From the NCBI RefSeq assembly GCF_001557215.1, contig NZ_LSJM01000042.1, positions 1 to 33,690 of the forward strand: a DNA stretch of 33,690 nucleotides. Direction: 5' to 3'. The stretch's first letter is position 1. The number at the start of each line of letters is the position of its first letter. The stretch is from Sphingomonas sp. CCH9-E2. GTDB lineage: Bacteria > Pseudomonadota > Alphaproteobacteria > Sphingomonadales > Sphingomonadaceae. This document shows, piece after piece, positions 26,154 through 33,690 of this stretch. Position numbers and translations under genes: made by a program. The notes beneath the pieces are model-generated. The model had not been told where the DNA came from. It did no database searches and worked only from the letters and a program-made list of their open reading frames with translations.

Positions 26154-29100
26154 CAGAAGACCGCGCGCACGCCGACGGTGACGATGCGCCCGGTGCTGGC
26201 ATAGCTGCTCGACACCGGATTCGCCTGATACATGGTGCGATACTGGGTCGCGTTGGTCAGGTTGCGCCCTTCCAGCGACAGCCGGATTTCCCTGGTCAGC
26301 GCATAGGACATCGAGAAGTCGAGGTTGAACGTATCCTCATTATACCCGAAGTCCGCGACCACCGGCGAGTTGCACGGCCCGCCGGCATTGGTCGTGGTGC
26401 CGACCGAGCAGGTGCCCGACGACAGCGGGAAGCGGTTCACATATTCCTTACGGTACGCACCCGACACGCGCGCCTTGAGCGGGCCGTCCTCATAGTAAAG
26501 CGTCGCATTGAACGAATGCGGCGAGGTGTTGAGGAAGGGCCCAGTCGCAAATTCGTTGACCGCAGTGGACGTGGTCTGCCCCTGCACCGTCGAGAGCGTC
26601 GTGCCGGTCAGATAGTTCAGTTCTGATTTGATATAGGTGTAGTTGGCGGTGACGCCGAACCGCTGCAGGAAGCCCGGTAGGAAGAAGAAGTTGGTCTGGA
26701 CGTTGACCTCAACGCCCTGGATCTTGCCGCCCGGCGCATCGTCGAACTGACGGACCGCGAAGACCCCGCCATCGCGGATATATTGCGCGAGCGTCGCGCT
26801 GGTGATGTTCGGGATGATCTGGTCGATAATCTCCTGCGGATAGATCGCCTGAAGCGGGAATTCACCCGCCACCTGCTGCGGGAAGGAACTGATGTCCTTC
26901 TGGAACAGCGCCAGCCCCAGAAAGCCGTTGGTGCCCCAATAATATTCGAAGCTGAGGTCGAGATTGGTCGACCGGAACGGGCTGAGATACGGGTTGCCGA
27001 CGGTGATCGACGGTGCCGAACCGCCCAGCGTCAGCCCGGTCGGGAACGACGTCGTGCCGGGGGTCAGCGCTGCAAGCTGCGGCCGCGACATGGTCTTGGC
27101 GGCGGCGGCGCGAATCTGGAAATTGTCGGCGACTTCCCAGGTCAGGTTACCGGCCGGGAGCACGTCGGTATATTCGTTGCGCGCGGTCACGATCGTGCCA
27201 ACCACGCCATTGGCCGCGCCCCCGACCGAACCCGTGCCGTCAACGCGCGTATTGGCGACGCGCACGCCGACATTGCCGCGCAGACGGCGGTTCATCACGT
27301 CGACGTCGAAGTCCATCTGGACGAAACCGGCCAGATCGCGCTCCTTCACCGCATTGCGCTCACGCCCGTCGACCTGCGCGCGATAATCGCCCCATTTGTT
27401 GATGCAGTTGCAATCGACCGAGAAGTAACGGCGGAACGCGTCGAGATCGGGCGCATAGAAGCTGGTCGGCGTGCCCGCGGTCACGTTCAAACCCTGACCG
27501 AACCCGACCAGCTGGCCGAGCTGGGTGATCTGCAGTCCGGCTTCCTGCAGCGTCGGGTTGATCGCCTCGATCCCCTGGTTGCGGCGACCGGTCAGGCTGT
27601 CGAATTCGAACGTCTTGTAAGTGCCGCCGAAGCGCAGCGTGAACTGTTCCGACAAATCCCATTCGAAATTGGCGCGGCCGACGCGAAATTCGTTGTTCAC
27701 CTCATTGGTGAAGTAGCGGACCACCGACAGACCCTTGACCAAAGTCCATTGGGTGGGATCGGCGACGTTGAAGCCGGGGTTGAACACCGGCATGCGCCCG
27801 CCGCCGCGCTCGTCAAAGACATAGCCGTCGCGATCGATCGAGTTGAACTCGACCAGCAGGCCGGTCGCGTCGAATTCGGACTTCGACCAGCCGCCGGTGA
27901 GGGCGACGCGGAAGCTGTCGCTGAACTCGTGATTCACGTTCAGCGTCGCCTGCTTGAAATTGGTCTGGCCAAACTGTGCATCGGCGAAGCTGCGCCAGTC
28001 GACATTGTCGAGGACCAGATAATCGGCCTGCCCGGCCGCGTTGACGTTCGCCGCGCGGATCTGCGTGCCCGGACGGCCGAGCAGCTCGTCATAATAAGCG
28101 ATGCTGTTGGCGTTCGCGATATAACCCGGCGACACGGTCGAATTGTAATAGTCGAACGGGTCGAGGTTGAACGGGTTGTAGCTGGCGCGCGTGCCCGCAA
28201 CGAGCGTGTTGCCGTACAGCGCCTGCCCGCAGTCGAGCGACGCACTGGCATCGCAGCGCGCATAGAGCGCGCGGCGATCGGCGAGGCCGTTGGCGGTGTT
28301 GAGCGCCCGCAGCGTGTTCTGCGCGACGCGGGCGTTGGTGCCGTTGCGGTTCAGCCCGATCGGGGTGATGCCCTGCGAGTTCGAGTCCTGCCGGTAGCGC
28401 GAGTAGACGAAGTCGGCGATGACCTCGGTTCGCGAGGTCGGCTGCCACTGCGCGGTGAAGGTGACGCCCAGCCGGTCATATTGCAGATCCTGCCGTCCGA
28501 TCTGCGGCAGCGCCGGGATGATCGTGGTCGGCGTGACCAGCGCATAAGCGGTTGGATCGGAGCCAAAGGTTGCGCCGGTGCCGGTGCCGGTCGGACGCGC
28601 AAAGCCGAACACGTTCGGCGTCACGCCGGTGTGCTGCGAGTTGCGATAGGCATATTCGAACTGGCCGGGCTGGCGGCGATAGGAATCGATCTGCTGGCGC
28701 TGATCCTGGAATGCGACCGTGCCGAGGATGCCGAAATTGTCGGCCAGCCGCTTCGAGAACAGACCGGTCAGGCGCGGGTTCCAGCTGTCGCCATTCTCGC
28801 GATACTCGCCCTCCGCACCGATCGCGATACGGTCGCCCTTGTAGGCCAGCGGGCGGCCGGTGATCAGGTCGATGATCGCGCCAAGCGACCCTTCCTCGTC
28901 CTTCGCGGTCACCGACTTGGTGATCTTGACCCCGCTGAACAGCTCCGAGGCAAAGGTGTTGAAGTCGAACCCGCGCGACCGGTTGCCGCCCGCGTCGGAC
29001 TGGTTGCCGCCGGAGATGTTCTGCGCATCGGCGCCGTTCAGGAACACGCTCTGGAAATCGCCGCCCAGGCCGCGCACGGTGATCGAGCGCCCCTCGCCAT

Positions 29101-29401
29101 TGTCGCGGTCGATCGAGATGCCGGGCAGACGCTGGATCGACTCCGCGATGTTCGCATCCGGGAAATCGGCAATGTCCTCGGCAGTGATCGAATCGACGAT
29201 CTGATCGGCCTTGCGCTTGTCGCTCAGCGCGTTAGCGAGGCTGGCGCGGAAACCGGTGACCACGACTTCTTCGCTCTCCGCATCCGACTGGCCGTCCGCC
29301 GGCGCTTGCTGCGACCAGGCAGGCCCAGCCGCCAGAAGCGACAGTGCCAGTGCGAGCCCCGAGCTCGAGCGGCGGGCAAAATGAAGCTGACGAATGGCCA
29401 T
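26153..29401 (-). CDS. TonB-dependent outer-membrane receptor (pectin operon, minus strand)
   Basis: This 1082-residue protein is a large TonB receptor of the type common in Xanthomonas and Caulobacter. It likely imports oligogalacturonides across the outer membrane. A signal peptide (MAIRQLHFARRSSSGLALALSLLAAGPAWSQ) precedes a TonB-box/plug start EEVVVTGFRASLANAL. The plug motifs DIADFPDANIAESIQRLPGI and RGLGGDFQSVFLNG follow, then a beta barrel ending in aromatic VGVRAVF. The frame is open 78 codons further upstream, but ATG 29401 gives a proper signal peptide and has GAGAGGGGA at 29406-29414. It heads the operon with PL1-like, ThuA-cupin and PL10-like genes. Confidence 0.92.
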   Translation of the reverse strand: MAIRQLHFARRSSSGLALALSLLAAGPAWSQQAPADGQSDAESEEVVVTGFRASLANALSDKRKADQIVDSITAEDIADFPDANIAESIQRLPGISIDRDNGEGRSITVRGLGGDFQSVFLNGADAQNISGGNQSDAGGNRSRGFDFNTFASELFSGVKITKSVTAKDEEGSLGAIIDLITGRPLAYKGDRIAIGAEGEYRENGDSWNPRLTGLFSKRLADNFGILGTVAFQDQRQQIDSYRRQPGQFEYAYRNSQHTGVTPNVFGFARPTGTGTGATFGSDPTAYALVTPTTIIPALPQIGRQDLQYDRLGVTFTAQWQPTSRTEVIADFVYSRYRQDSNSQGITPIGLNRNGTNARVAQNTLRALNTANGLADRRALYARCDASASLDCGQALYGNTLVAGTRASYNPFNLDPFDYYNSTVSPGYIANANSIAYYDELLGRPGTQIRAANVNAAGQADYLVLDNVDWRSFADAQFGQTNFKQATLNVNHEFSDSFRVALTGGWSKSEFDATGLLVEFNSIDRDGYVFDERGGGRMPVFNPGFNVADPTQWTLVKGLSVVRYFTNEVNNEFRVGRANFEWDLSEQFTLRFGGTYKTFEFDSLTGRRNQGIEAINPTLQEAGLQITQLGQLVGFGQGLNVTAGTPTSFYAPDLDAFRRYFSVDCNCINKWGDYRAQVDGRERNAVKERDLAGFVQMDFDVDVMNRRLRGNVGVRVANTRVDGTGSVGGAANGVVGTIVTARNEYTDVLPAGNLTWEVADNFQIRAAAAKTMSRPQLAALTPGTTSFPTGLTLGGSAPSITVGNPYLSPFRSTNLDLSFEYYWGTNGFLGLALFQKDISSFPQQVAGEFPLQAIYPQEIIDQIIPNITSATLAQYIRDGGVFAVRQFDDAPGGKIQGVEVNVQTNFFFLPGFLQRFGVTANYTYIKSELNYLTGTTLSTVQGQTTSTAVNEFATGPFLNTSPHSFNATLYYEDGPLKARVSGAYRKEYVNRFPLSSGTCSVGTTTNAGGPCNSPVVADFGYNEDTFNLDFSMSYALTREIRLSLEGRNLTNATQYRTMYQANPVSSSYASTGRIVTVGVRAVF

Positions 29402-29451
29402 GAAATCCCCTCTCTGATGTCGCGTCGCAGGCCTGTTGCCGGCCCGTCGTA

Positions 29452-29465
29452 TGACACCGGTATCA
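29452..29465. promoter_or_regulatory. ACCGGT-centred operator candidate, receptor-1 side
   Basis: TGACACCGGTATCA is a 14-bp palindrome with one mismatched pair and a central ACCGGT. It lies about 50 bp upstream of the minus-strand receptor ATG. Even-symmetry sites with a central CG are typical of LacI-family regulators. The same TGACACC half-site recurs twice more in this gap. Confidence 0.5.
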
Positions 29466-29618
29466 AAGACGGGGCTGCGTTTCAATCGCCAAACGTCATC
29501 CGTAACGATCCGGCGCTTGGAACTGGGGCACATTCCCAGTCGGTGACGCGCCTCGGTCAGCCGGCACCACCGTGCTTCCGCGGGTTGACAGCCGCGAGGG
29601 AATGGCAGAGAAGCGCGA

Positions 29619-29632
29619 TGACACCGGTTTCT
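29619..29632. promoter_or_regulatory. ACCGGT-centred operator candidate, middle of gap
   Basis: TGACACCGGTTTCT repeats the TGACACCGGT of the site at 29452 with a weaker right half. ATGA/TCAT extend loosely on either side. It may be a second, lower-affinity site for the same protein. Confidence 0.4.
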
Positions 29633-29771
29633 CATACGCGAAGCCAGTGTTCGACCGTGAGAACACGGCGAATTTGGAGAGGATCACGCCGTACGGACGC
29701 GCCACGCGACCCGGCATCCCCTCCGCATCGACATCGAGGCCTGCGCGATTTGCCAGGTCTTTTGTAGCTAC

Positions 29772-29788
29772 CGGTGTCATCGACACCG
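29772..29788. promoter_or_regulatory. CGGTGTC/GACACCG operator candidate, receptor-2 side
   Basis: CGGTGTC (29772-29778) and GACACCG (29782-29788) form a perfect 7-bp inverted repeat with 3-bp spacing, directly before the GAGAGGGGA ribosome site of the plus-strand receptor. The left half also belongs to an ACCGGT core at 29770-29775. A protein bound here would hinder translation start or transcription elongation of the downstream operon. Confidence 0.5.
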
Positions 29789-29806
29789 TTTGAGAGGGGA
29801 ATATCA

Positions 29807-32626
29807 ATGCGGTTTACTGTTCGCCGTGGCGGAGCGCGCCTGCTGGCAGCCACTTCCGCCCTTGTCATCGCCACCGCCGCCCAGGCGCAGGACGCGCCGG
29901 CCCAGCCGACCGCGGGTGAGGATGAGGAAATCGTTGTCACCGGCTTCCGCGCCTCGCTCGACGCCGCGCTCAACGTGAAGCGCGACTCGGTCGCCGCAGT
30001 CGACGCCATCGTAGCCGAGGACATCGCCAAATTCCCCGACCAGAACCTCGCCGAATCGCTGCAGCGCATTCCCGGCATCGCGATCCAGCGCGACGGCGGC
30101 GAAGGACGCGCGATCACCGTGCGCGGCCTCGGCTCGCAGTTCACCCGCGTCCGCGTCAACGGGCTGGAGACGATCACCACCAGCAATGACGGCGCAGCGT
30201 CGAACCGCGACCGTGCGTTCGACTTCAACGTGTTCGCATCGGAGCTGTTCAGCTCGATCGTGGTGCACAAGACCGCGTCGGCCGACCTTGACGAAGGGTC
30301 GCTGGGCGCAGTGGTCGACCTGAACACCGGCAACCCGTTGAAAGGCAAGGAAGGCTTCACCTTCGCCGCATCGGCGCAGGGCAGCTACAACGACCTGTCG
30401 GATACCTGGGGCCCGCGCGTCGCCGGCCTGATCGGATGGAAGTCGCCCGACGGCACGCTCGGCGCTTCTGTTTCGGCCGCCTATCAGAAGACCACGACCA
30501 AGGAGATCGGCAACAACACCGTGCGCTGGGCACAGGCACGCTTCGATTCGGTCAACGGCACCAACTGCTTCACCACCGCGAACAGCGGCGGCACCTATGT
30601 GCCCAGCGCCGCGTGCGATCAGGCCGCACTGTCGTTCCACCCGCGCATCCCGCGCTATGGCGAGATCACCCATGATCGCGAGCGTCTGGGCCTGACCGGC
30701 AGCATCCAGTGGTCGCCGAGCGATGCGACCAAGGTTTCGATCGACGCGCTCTATTCCAACTTCAAGGCCGACCGCCGCGAGAAGTGGGGCGAGGTGCTGC
30801 TGCGTTCGAACGAGCGCTCGATCAACGTCGTCAATCCGGTCTATGACAGCAACAACAACATGATCGCCGCCACGCTCAACGATGCATGGGTGCGGACCGA
30901 GCATTTCCTGAAGCAGAGCGAAACCGAATTCTACCAGATCGGCGCGACCTGGGATCAGGACGTCACCGACAATTTCCGCTTCACCCTGATCGGCGGCTAC
31001 TCGCGTTCCAACGCCGATGTGCCGGTCGAAACCACCATCGTGTTCGATGATCGCGATGCGCAGGGCTATAGCTACGACTATCGCAACATGCAGGCGCCGA
31101 CCCTGACCTTCGGCACCAGCGTTACCACGCCGAGCAACTTCCAGCTCGCCGAAATCCGCGACCGTCCGTCGAACGTGCTCAACCAGTTCCGCAATGCGCA
31201 GCTGCGCACCGAATGGGACGTGACCGACGATTTCACGGTCAAGGCTGGCGCGGTCTGGCGGCGCTATAACTACGACATCGTCGCCTTTACCCGTGACACC
31301 GCGGTGTGCGGCAATGGCGGCGTCGATCGCGTGCTCGGCACCCTCACCTGCTCGCCGACCAGCCTGTTCGGTCCGACGGCCGTCTATGGATTCCCGGTCA
31401 CGACCGCGCTGTCGGAGCTGTTCACGCTGACCGGCTCCAACGCGCCTTCGGGCACGACGACCCAGTGGCTGATCCCGAACCTCGAAGCCGCCACGGCCTA
31501 TACCAACCTCTATGGCCGCACTGCAGCGCTCGACGTCGGCAATAATCGCGGCGTCGTCGAAGAGACGACGGGTGGCTATCTCCAGTTCGATGCCAAGGGC
31601 GCGATGTTCGGGCTCGATTACGCCCTGAACGCGGGTATCCGCTATGTTCGCACCGATCAGTCGTCCTACGGCATCAACAGCGGTGTCGTGGTCACGGTCG
31701 AGCGCGACTATGAGGACTGGTTGCCCTCGTTCAATCTCGCCCTCTATCCGTCGAACGACATCATCATCCGTGGCGCGATCGCCAAGGTGATGACGCGTCC
31801 TTCGCTCGGCAACCTGACGCCGGGCGGCTCGGCCGACGGCTTCAACTATCGCGTCACCAGCGGCAACCCGTTCCTGCTGCCGTTCCGCGCGACCAATTTC
31901 GATCTGGCGTTCGAATGGTATTTCGCACCGCAGTCGATCTTCTCCGTCGCGCTGTTCAAGAAGGACGTGGCCAGCTTCCCGGTCGCGATCACGCGCACCG
32001 GAACTTTCACCGAAACGGGCCTGTCGCCCTCGGTGTTGGTCCCGTCCTCGCCCGCCGCGCTCAACCCGGCGCAGCTGTCGCAGCCGATCTGGACGATCGC
32101 GACCACCGGCAACGGCACCGGCGCATCGCTGGAAGGCGTCGAAATCGCGCTGCAGGCACCGTTCAAGTTCCTGCCCGGCTTCCTGTCGAACTTCGGCGGC
32201 ATCGTGAACGCCACCTTTGTAGACAGCTCGGCGCTCTACACCCAGCAGGGACCGGCGACCACTCCCGGCGGATCGCTGCCGTCGGTCTCGGTCGAAAACA
32301 CGCTCTACGGTCTGTCGAAGAAGCAGTACAACGCGACCCTCTATTACGAGGACAGCAAGTTCAGCGCGCGCGCATCGGTCAGCTATCGTGACGGCTTCAC
32401 CGACGCAGGTTCCGGCACCGGCAACATTTTCGAAGGCTATGAAGCCATCACCAATGTCGATGCCTCGGTCCGCTACAAGGTGACCGACTATCTCGAACTG
32501 TCGGTCGAGGGCACCAACCTCACCGACGCCTATCGCGAGCGCTGGACCGACATCACTGCGCGTCGCAATTACGAGAACAACCATTTCGGCCGCACGATCC
32601 TGGTGGGCGCGCGGATCAAGATGTGA
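29807..32626 (+). CDS. TonB-dependent outer-membrane receptor (plus strand)
   Basis: This 939-residue receptor is of the same broad group as its divergent neighbour. It has a signal peptide (MRFTVRRGGARLLAATSALVIATAAQA), the TonB-box/plug start EEIVVTGFRASLDAAL, DIAKFPDQNLAESLQRIPGIAI, RGLGSQFTRVRVNG and a long barrel ending in LVGARIKM. It is shorter by about 140 residues and clearly diverged from the other receptor, which suggests a different ligand, perhaps another oligomer size or esterified form. The ATG at 29807 has GAGAGGGGA at 29792-29800, the same ribosome site as in the other receptor. The stop overlaps a possible GTG start of the next gene. Confidence 0.92.
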   Translation: MRFTVRRGGARLLAATSALVIATAAQAQDAPAQPTAGEDEEIVVTGFRASLDAALNVKRDSVAAVDAIVAEDIAKFPDQNLAESLQRIPGIAIQRDGGEGRAITVRGLGSQFTRVRVNGLETITTSNDGAASNRDRAFDFNVFASELFSSIVVHKTASADLDEGSLGAVVDLNTGNPLKGKEGFTFAASAQGSYNDLSDTWGPRVAGLIGWKSPDGTLGASVSAAYQKTTTKEIGNNTVRWAQARFDSVNGTNCFTTANSGGTYVPSAACDQAALSFHPRIPRYGEITHDRERLGLTGSIQWSPSDATKVSIDALYSNFKADRREKWGEVLLRSNERSINVVNPVYDSNNNMIAATLNDAWVRTEHFLKQSETEFYQIGATWDQDVTDNFRFTLIGGYSRSNADVPVETTIVFDDRDAQGYSYDYRNMQAPTLTFGTSVTTPSNFQLAEIRDRPSNVLNQFRNAQLRTEWDVTDDFTVKAGAVWRRYNYDIVAFTRDTAVCGNGGVDRVLGTLTCSPTSLFGPTAVYGFPVTTALSELFTLTGSNAPSGTTTQWLIPNLEAATAYTNLYGRTAALDVGNNRGVVEETTGGYLQFDAKGAMFGLDYALNAGIRYVRTDQSSYGINSGVVVTVERDYEDWLPSFNLALYPSNDIIIRGAIAKVMTRPSLGNLTPGGSADGFNYRVTSGNPFLLPFRATNFDLAFEWYFAPQSIFSVALFKKDVASFPVAITRTGTFTETGLSPSVLVPSSPAALNPAQLSQPIWTIATTGNGTGASLEGVEIALQAPFKFLPGFLSNFGGIVNATFVDSSALYTQQGPATTPGGSLPSVSVENTLYGLSKKQYNATLYYEDSKFSARASVSYRDGFTDAGSGTGNIFEGYEAITNVDASVRYKVTDYLELSVEGTNLTDAYRERWTDITARRNYENNHFGRTILVGARIKM

Positions 32627-32640
32627 CCGAGAGAGGGGGC

Positions 32641-33666
32641 ATGGCGGATCGGAACGGGGCTCCCCTTCGACCCGACCGCCGTGCATTTCTCGTAACCGCC
32701 GGGGCGGGGGCGGCGCTGATGGCGTCCGCCGCCGCCCACGGCCAGACTGCACCGCCGGCCACCGGAACGCCGGGGCCGGCGGGGCTTCCCGACCCGACCG
32801 AAACGATCGACCTGTGGCCCAAGGGCGCGCCCGGCATGCCCGCCACGCCCCCGGTCGAGACGGTCACCGAACGCAGCACCGACCGCGACCTGTCCGACCG
32901 CGCCGTGCTCGGCATTACCCGCCCACGCCTGATCGTATTTCGCCCGCACCGCCCCAATGGCGCGGCGGTGATGATCACGCCCGGCGGCGGCTATCGCCAC
33001 ATCGTCATCGACAAAGAGGGCTATGAGCTCGGCCGCTGGCTGTCGGCGCGCGGCTTCACCGTGTTCGTTCTCTTCTACCGCCTGCCCGGCGAAGGCTGGG
33101 CCGCCGGACCCAATGTCGCGCTCGCCGATGCGCAGCGCGCGATGCGCCTGATCCGCCACCGCGCGCGCGACTATGGCATCGACCCGCAGCGTGTCGCCAC
33201 GATGGGCTTTTCCGCAGGTGGGCATCTCTGCGCCGACCTGCTCACCCGCTTCGACGCGCGCGTCTATGACCCCGTCGACGCCGCCGACCGCAACAGCGCC
33301 CGGCCCGATGCCGCCGCGCCGATCTATCCCGTCATCACCATGACCGCGCCGCACGCCCATGCCGGGTCGCGCAACTTGCTGATCGGTGCCGACGCCGACG
33401 CCGCGCGCGAGGCCGCGCATTCGCCTGACCGCAACGTCCCCGCCAACGCCCCGCCGGTGTTCCTGCTCCATGCCGAGGACGACACTGTCGTGCCGGTCGA
33501 GAACGCGCTGCTGCTCCGCGCGGCGCTGCGGGCGAAGGGCATTCCGGTCGAAACCCATCTCTTCGCCCATGGCGGCCATGGCTTTGGCCTGCGCAAGACG
33601 CTCGGCAAACCCGTCGCCGTCTGGCCCGAGCTGTTCCTCGCCTGGGCAACCGGCCTGCTCGTCTGA
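32641..33666 (+). CDS. Exported alpha/beta-hydrolase, probable carbohydrate esterase
   Basis: The product (341 residues from ATG 32641) begins MADRNGAPLRPDRRAFLV and carries a twin-arginine-type signal DRRAFLVTAGAGAALMASAAAHG, so it is likely periplasmic. Core motifs are an oxyanion PGGGYRHIVIDKEGYE, the nucleophile elbow MGFSAGGHL, the acid in LLHAEDDTVVP, and the His in FAHGGHGFGLR. This pattern matches acetyl-esterase-like hydrolases found with plant polysaccharide genes, where they remove acetyl groups. The GTG at 32623, overlapping the receptor stop as GTGA, would add six residues. I prefer the ATG because GAGAGGGGG is next to it. Acetylated pectin is the probable substrate by context only. 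Confidence 0.82.
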   Translation: MADRNGAPLRPDRRAFLVTAGAGAALMASAAAHGQTAPPATGTPGPAGLPDPTETIDLWPKGAPGMPATPPVETVTERSTDRDLSDRAVLGITRPRLIVFRPHRPNGAAVMITPGGGYRHIVIDKEGYELGRWLSARGFTVFVLFYRLPGEGWAAGPNVALADAQRAMRLIRHRARDYGIDPQRVATMGFSAGGHLCADLLTRFDARVYDPVDAADRNSARPDAAAPIYPVITMTAPHAHAGSRNLLIGADADAAREAAHSPDRNVPANAPPVFLLHAEDDTVVPVENALLLRAALRAKGIPVETHLFAHGGHGFGLRKTLGKPVAVWPELFLAWATGLLV

Positions 33667-33683
33667 TCACAAGGAAGCTGTTC

Positions 33684-33690
33684 ATGCGTA
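33684..33690 (+). CDS. Start of a further gene, cut by the window end
   Basis: An ATG at 33684 is preceded by AAGGA (33671-33675) with 8-nt spacing, 17 bp after the esterase stop, suggesting the plus-strand operon continues. Only two full codons are visible, so no function can be stated. Confidence 0.45.

Larger units (their letters stand above)
29402..29806. promoter_or_regulatory. Divergent control region between two TonB-receptor operons
   Basis: This 405-bp gap contains no convincing gene; the open frames running into it are upstream extensions of the two receptors. It carries the candidate operators listed separately. Other inverted repeats are ACTGGG (29522-29527) with CCCAGT (29535-29540), and GTGTTC (29647-29652) with GAACAC (29661-29666). 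Promoters for both operons should lie here, but no clear -35/-10 pair was identified. Confidence 0.7.

Noticed and set aside
29402..29635. N-terminal extension of the minus-strand receptor by 78 codons
   Set aside because: The extension lacks a signal peptide and would run through the candidate operators; ATG 29401 has a strong ribosome site and proper signal.
26783..29767. 994-codon open frame antisense to the minus-strand receptor
   Set aside because: It mirrors the receptor in a high-GC strand, is Arg/Val/Ala-rich with no recognisable domain, and the receptor frame has clear signal, plug and barrel motifs.
29804..32752. 982-codon open frame antisense to the plus-strand receptor
   Set aside because: Same reason: shadow frame of a real gene, low-complexity Arg/Ala/Gly-rich product without motifs.

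Overview
The window looks like chromosomal DNA from a high-GC alphaproteobacterium of the Sphingomonas group. The evidence is the order of the cell-wall and division genes, the long-linker FtsZ ending in [12 protein letters not shown], the VVTGFRASL-type TonB receptors, and the GC-rich dispersed palindromes. No tRNA, rRNA, IS element, phage gene or CRISPR array was seen. Family names come from reading motifs in the translations; no database search was run.

Left half (153-16829, all on the minus strand, transcribed right to left): a compact division and cell wall (dcw) operon, murF-mraY-murD-ftsW-murG-murC-(64-aa unknown gene)-murB-ddl-ftsQ-ftsA-ftsZ. It is followed by an exported TPR/SPOR-domain protein and a dGTPase-like HD hydrolase. 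From murF to the 64-aa gene and murB, every junction overlaps by 1 or 4 bases, as does ddl-ftsQ. murF, murD, murC, murB and ddl use GTG starts. A 28-bp perfect inverted repeat separates murB from ddl. murB and murD each contain a patch of unusual codon use. The usual upstream part of the cluster (mraZ, rsmH, ftsL, ftsI, murE) is absent; the operon stops at murF in a 199-bp block that is almost entirely palindromic repeats.

Right half (17029-33690): a pectin and oligogalacturonide utilisation locus. On the plus strand, kduD and kdgK (the late steps of 5-keto-4-deoxyuronate catabolism) are followed by an exported type-B carboxylesterase. Next comes a tetR/cytochrome P450 pair whose 25-bp divergent gap carries a palindromic operator and which has no evident link to pectin. 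Then a minus-strand operon runs TonB receptor, PL1-like pectate lyase, exported ThuA-cupin fusion, PL10-like pectate lyase. It is divergent from a plus-strand operon of a second TonB receptor and an exported alpha/beta-hydrolase esterase. The 405-bp region between the receptors has several ACCGGT-centred or GGTGTC/GACACC palindromes, good candidates for sites of a shared pectin regulator.

Taken together, the right half suggests this model: exported lyases and esterases cut and de-esterify pectin, two TonB receptors bring fragments across the outer membrane, and KduD and KdgK process the resulting keto-uronate in the cytoplasm. The inner-membrane transporter, KduI or KdgF, KDPG aldolase and the regulator are not in the window. 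The least-described items are the 64-aa gene embedded in the mur operon, the ThuA-cupin fusion, and the repeat-bounded break in the dcw cluster.
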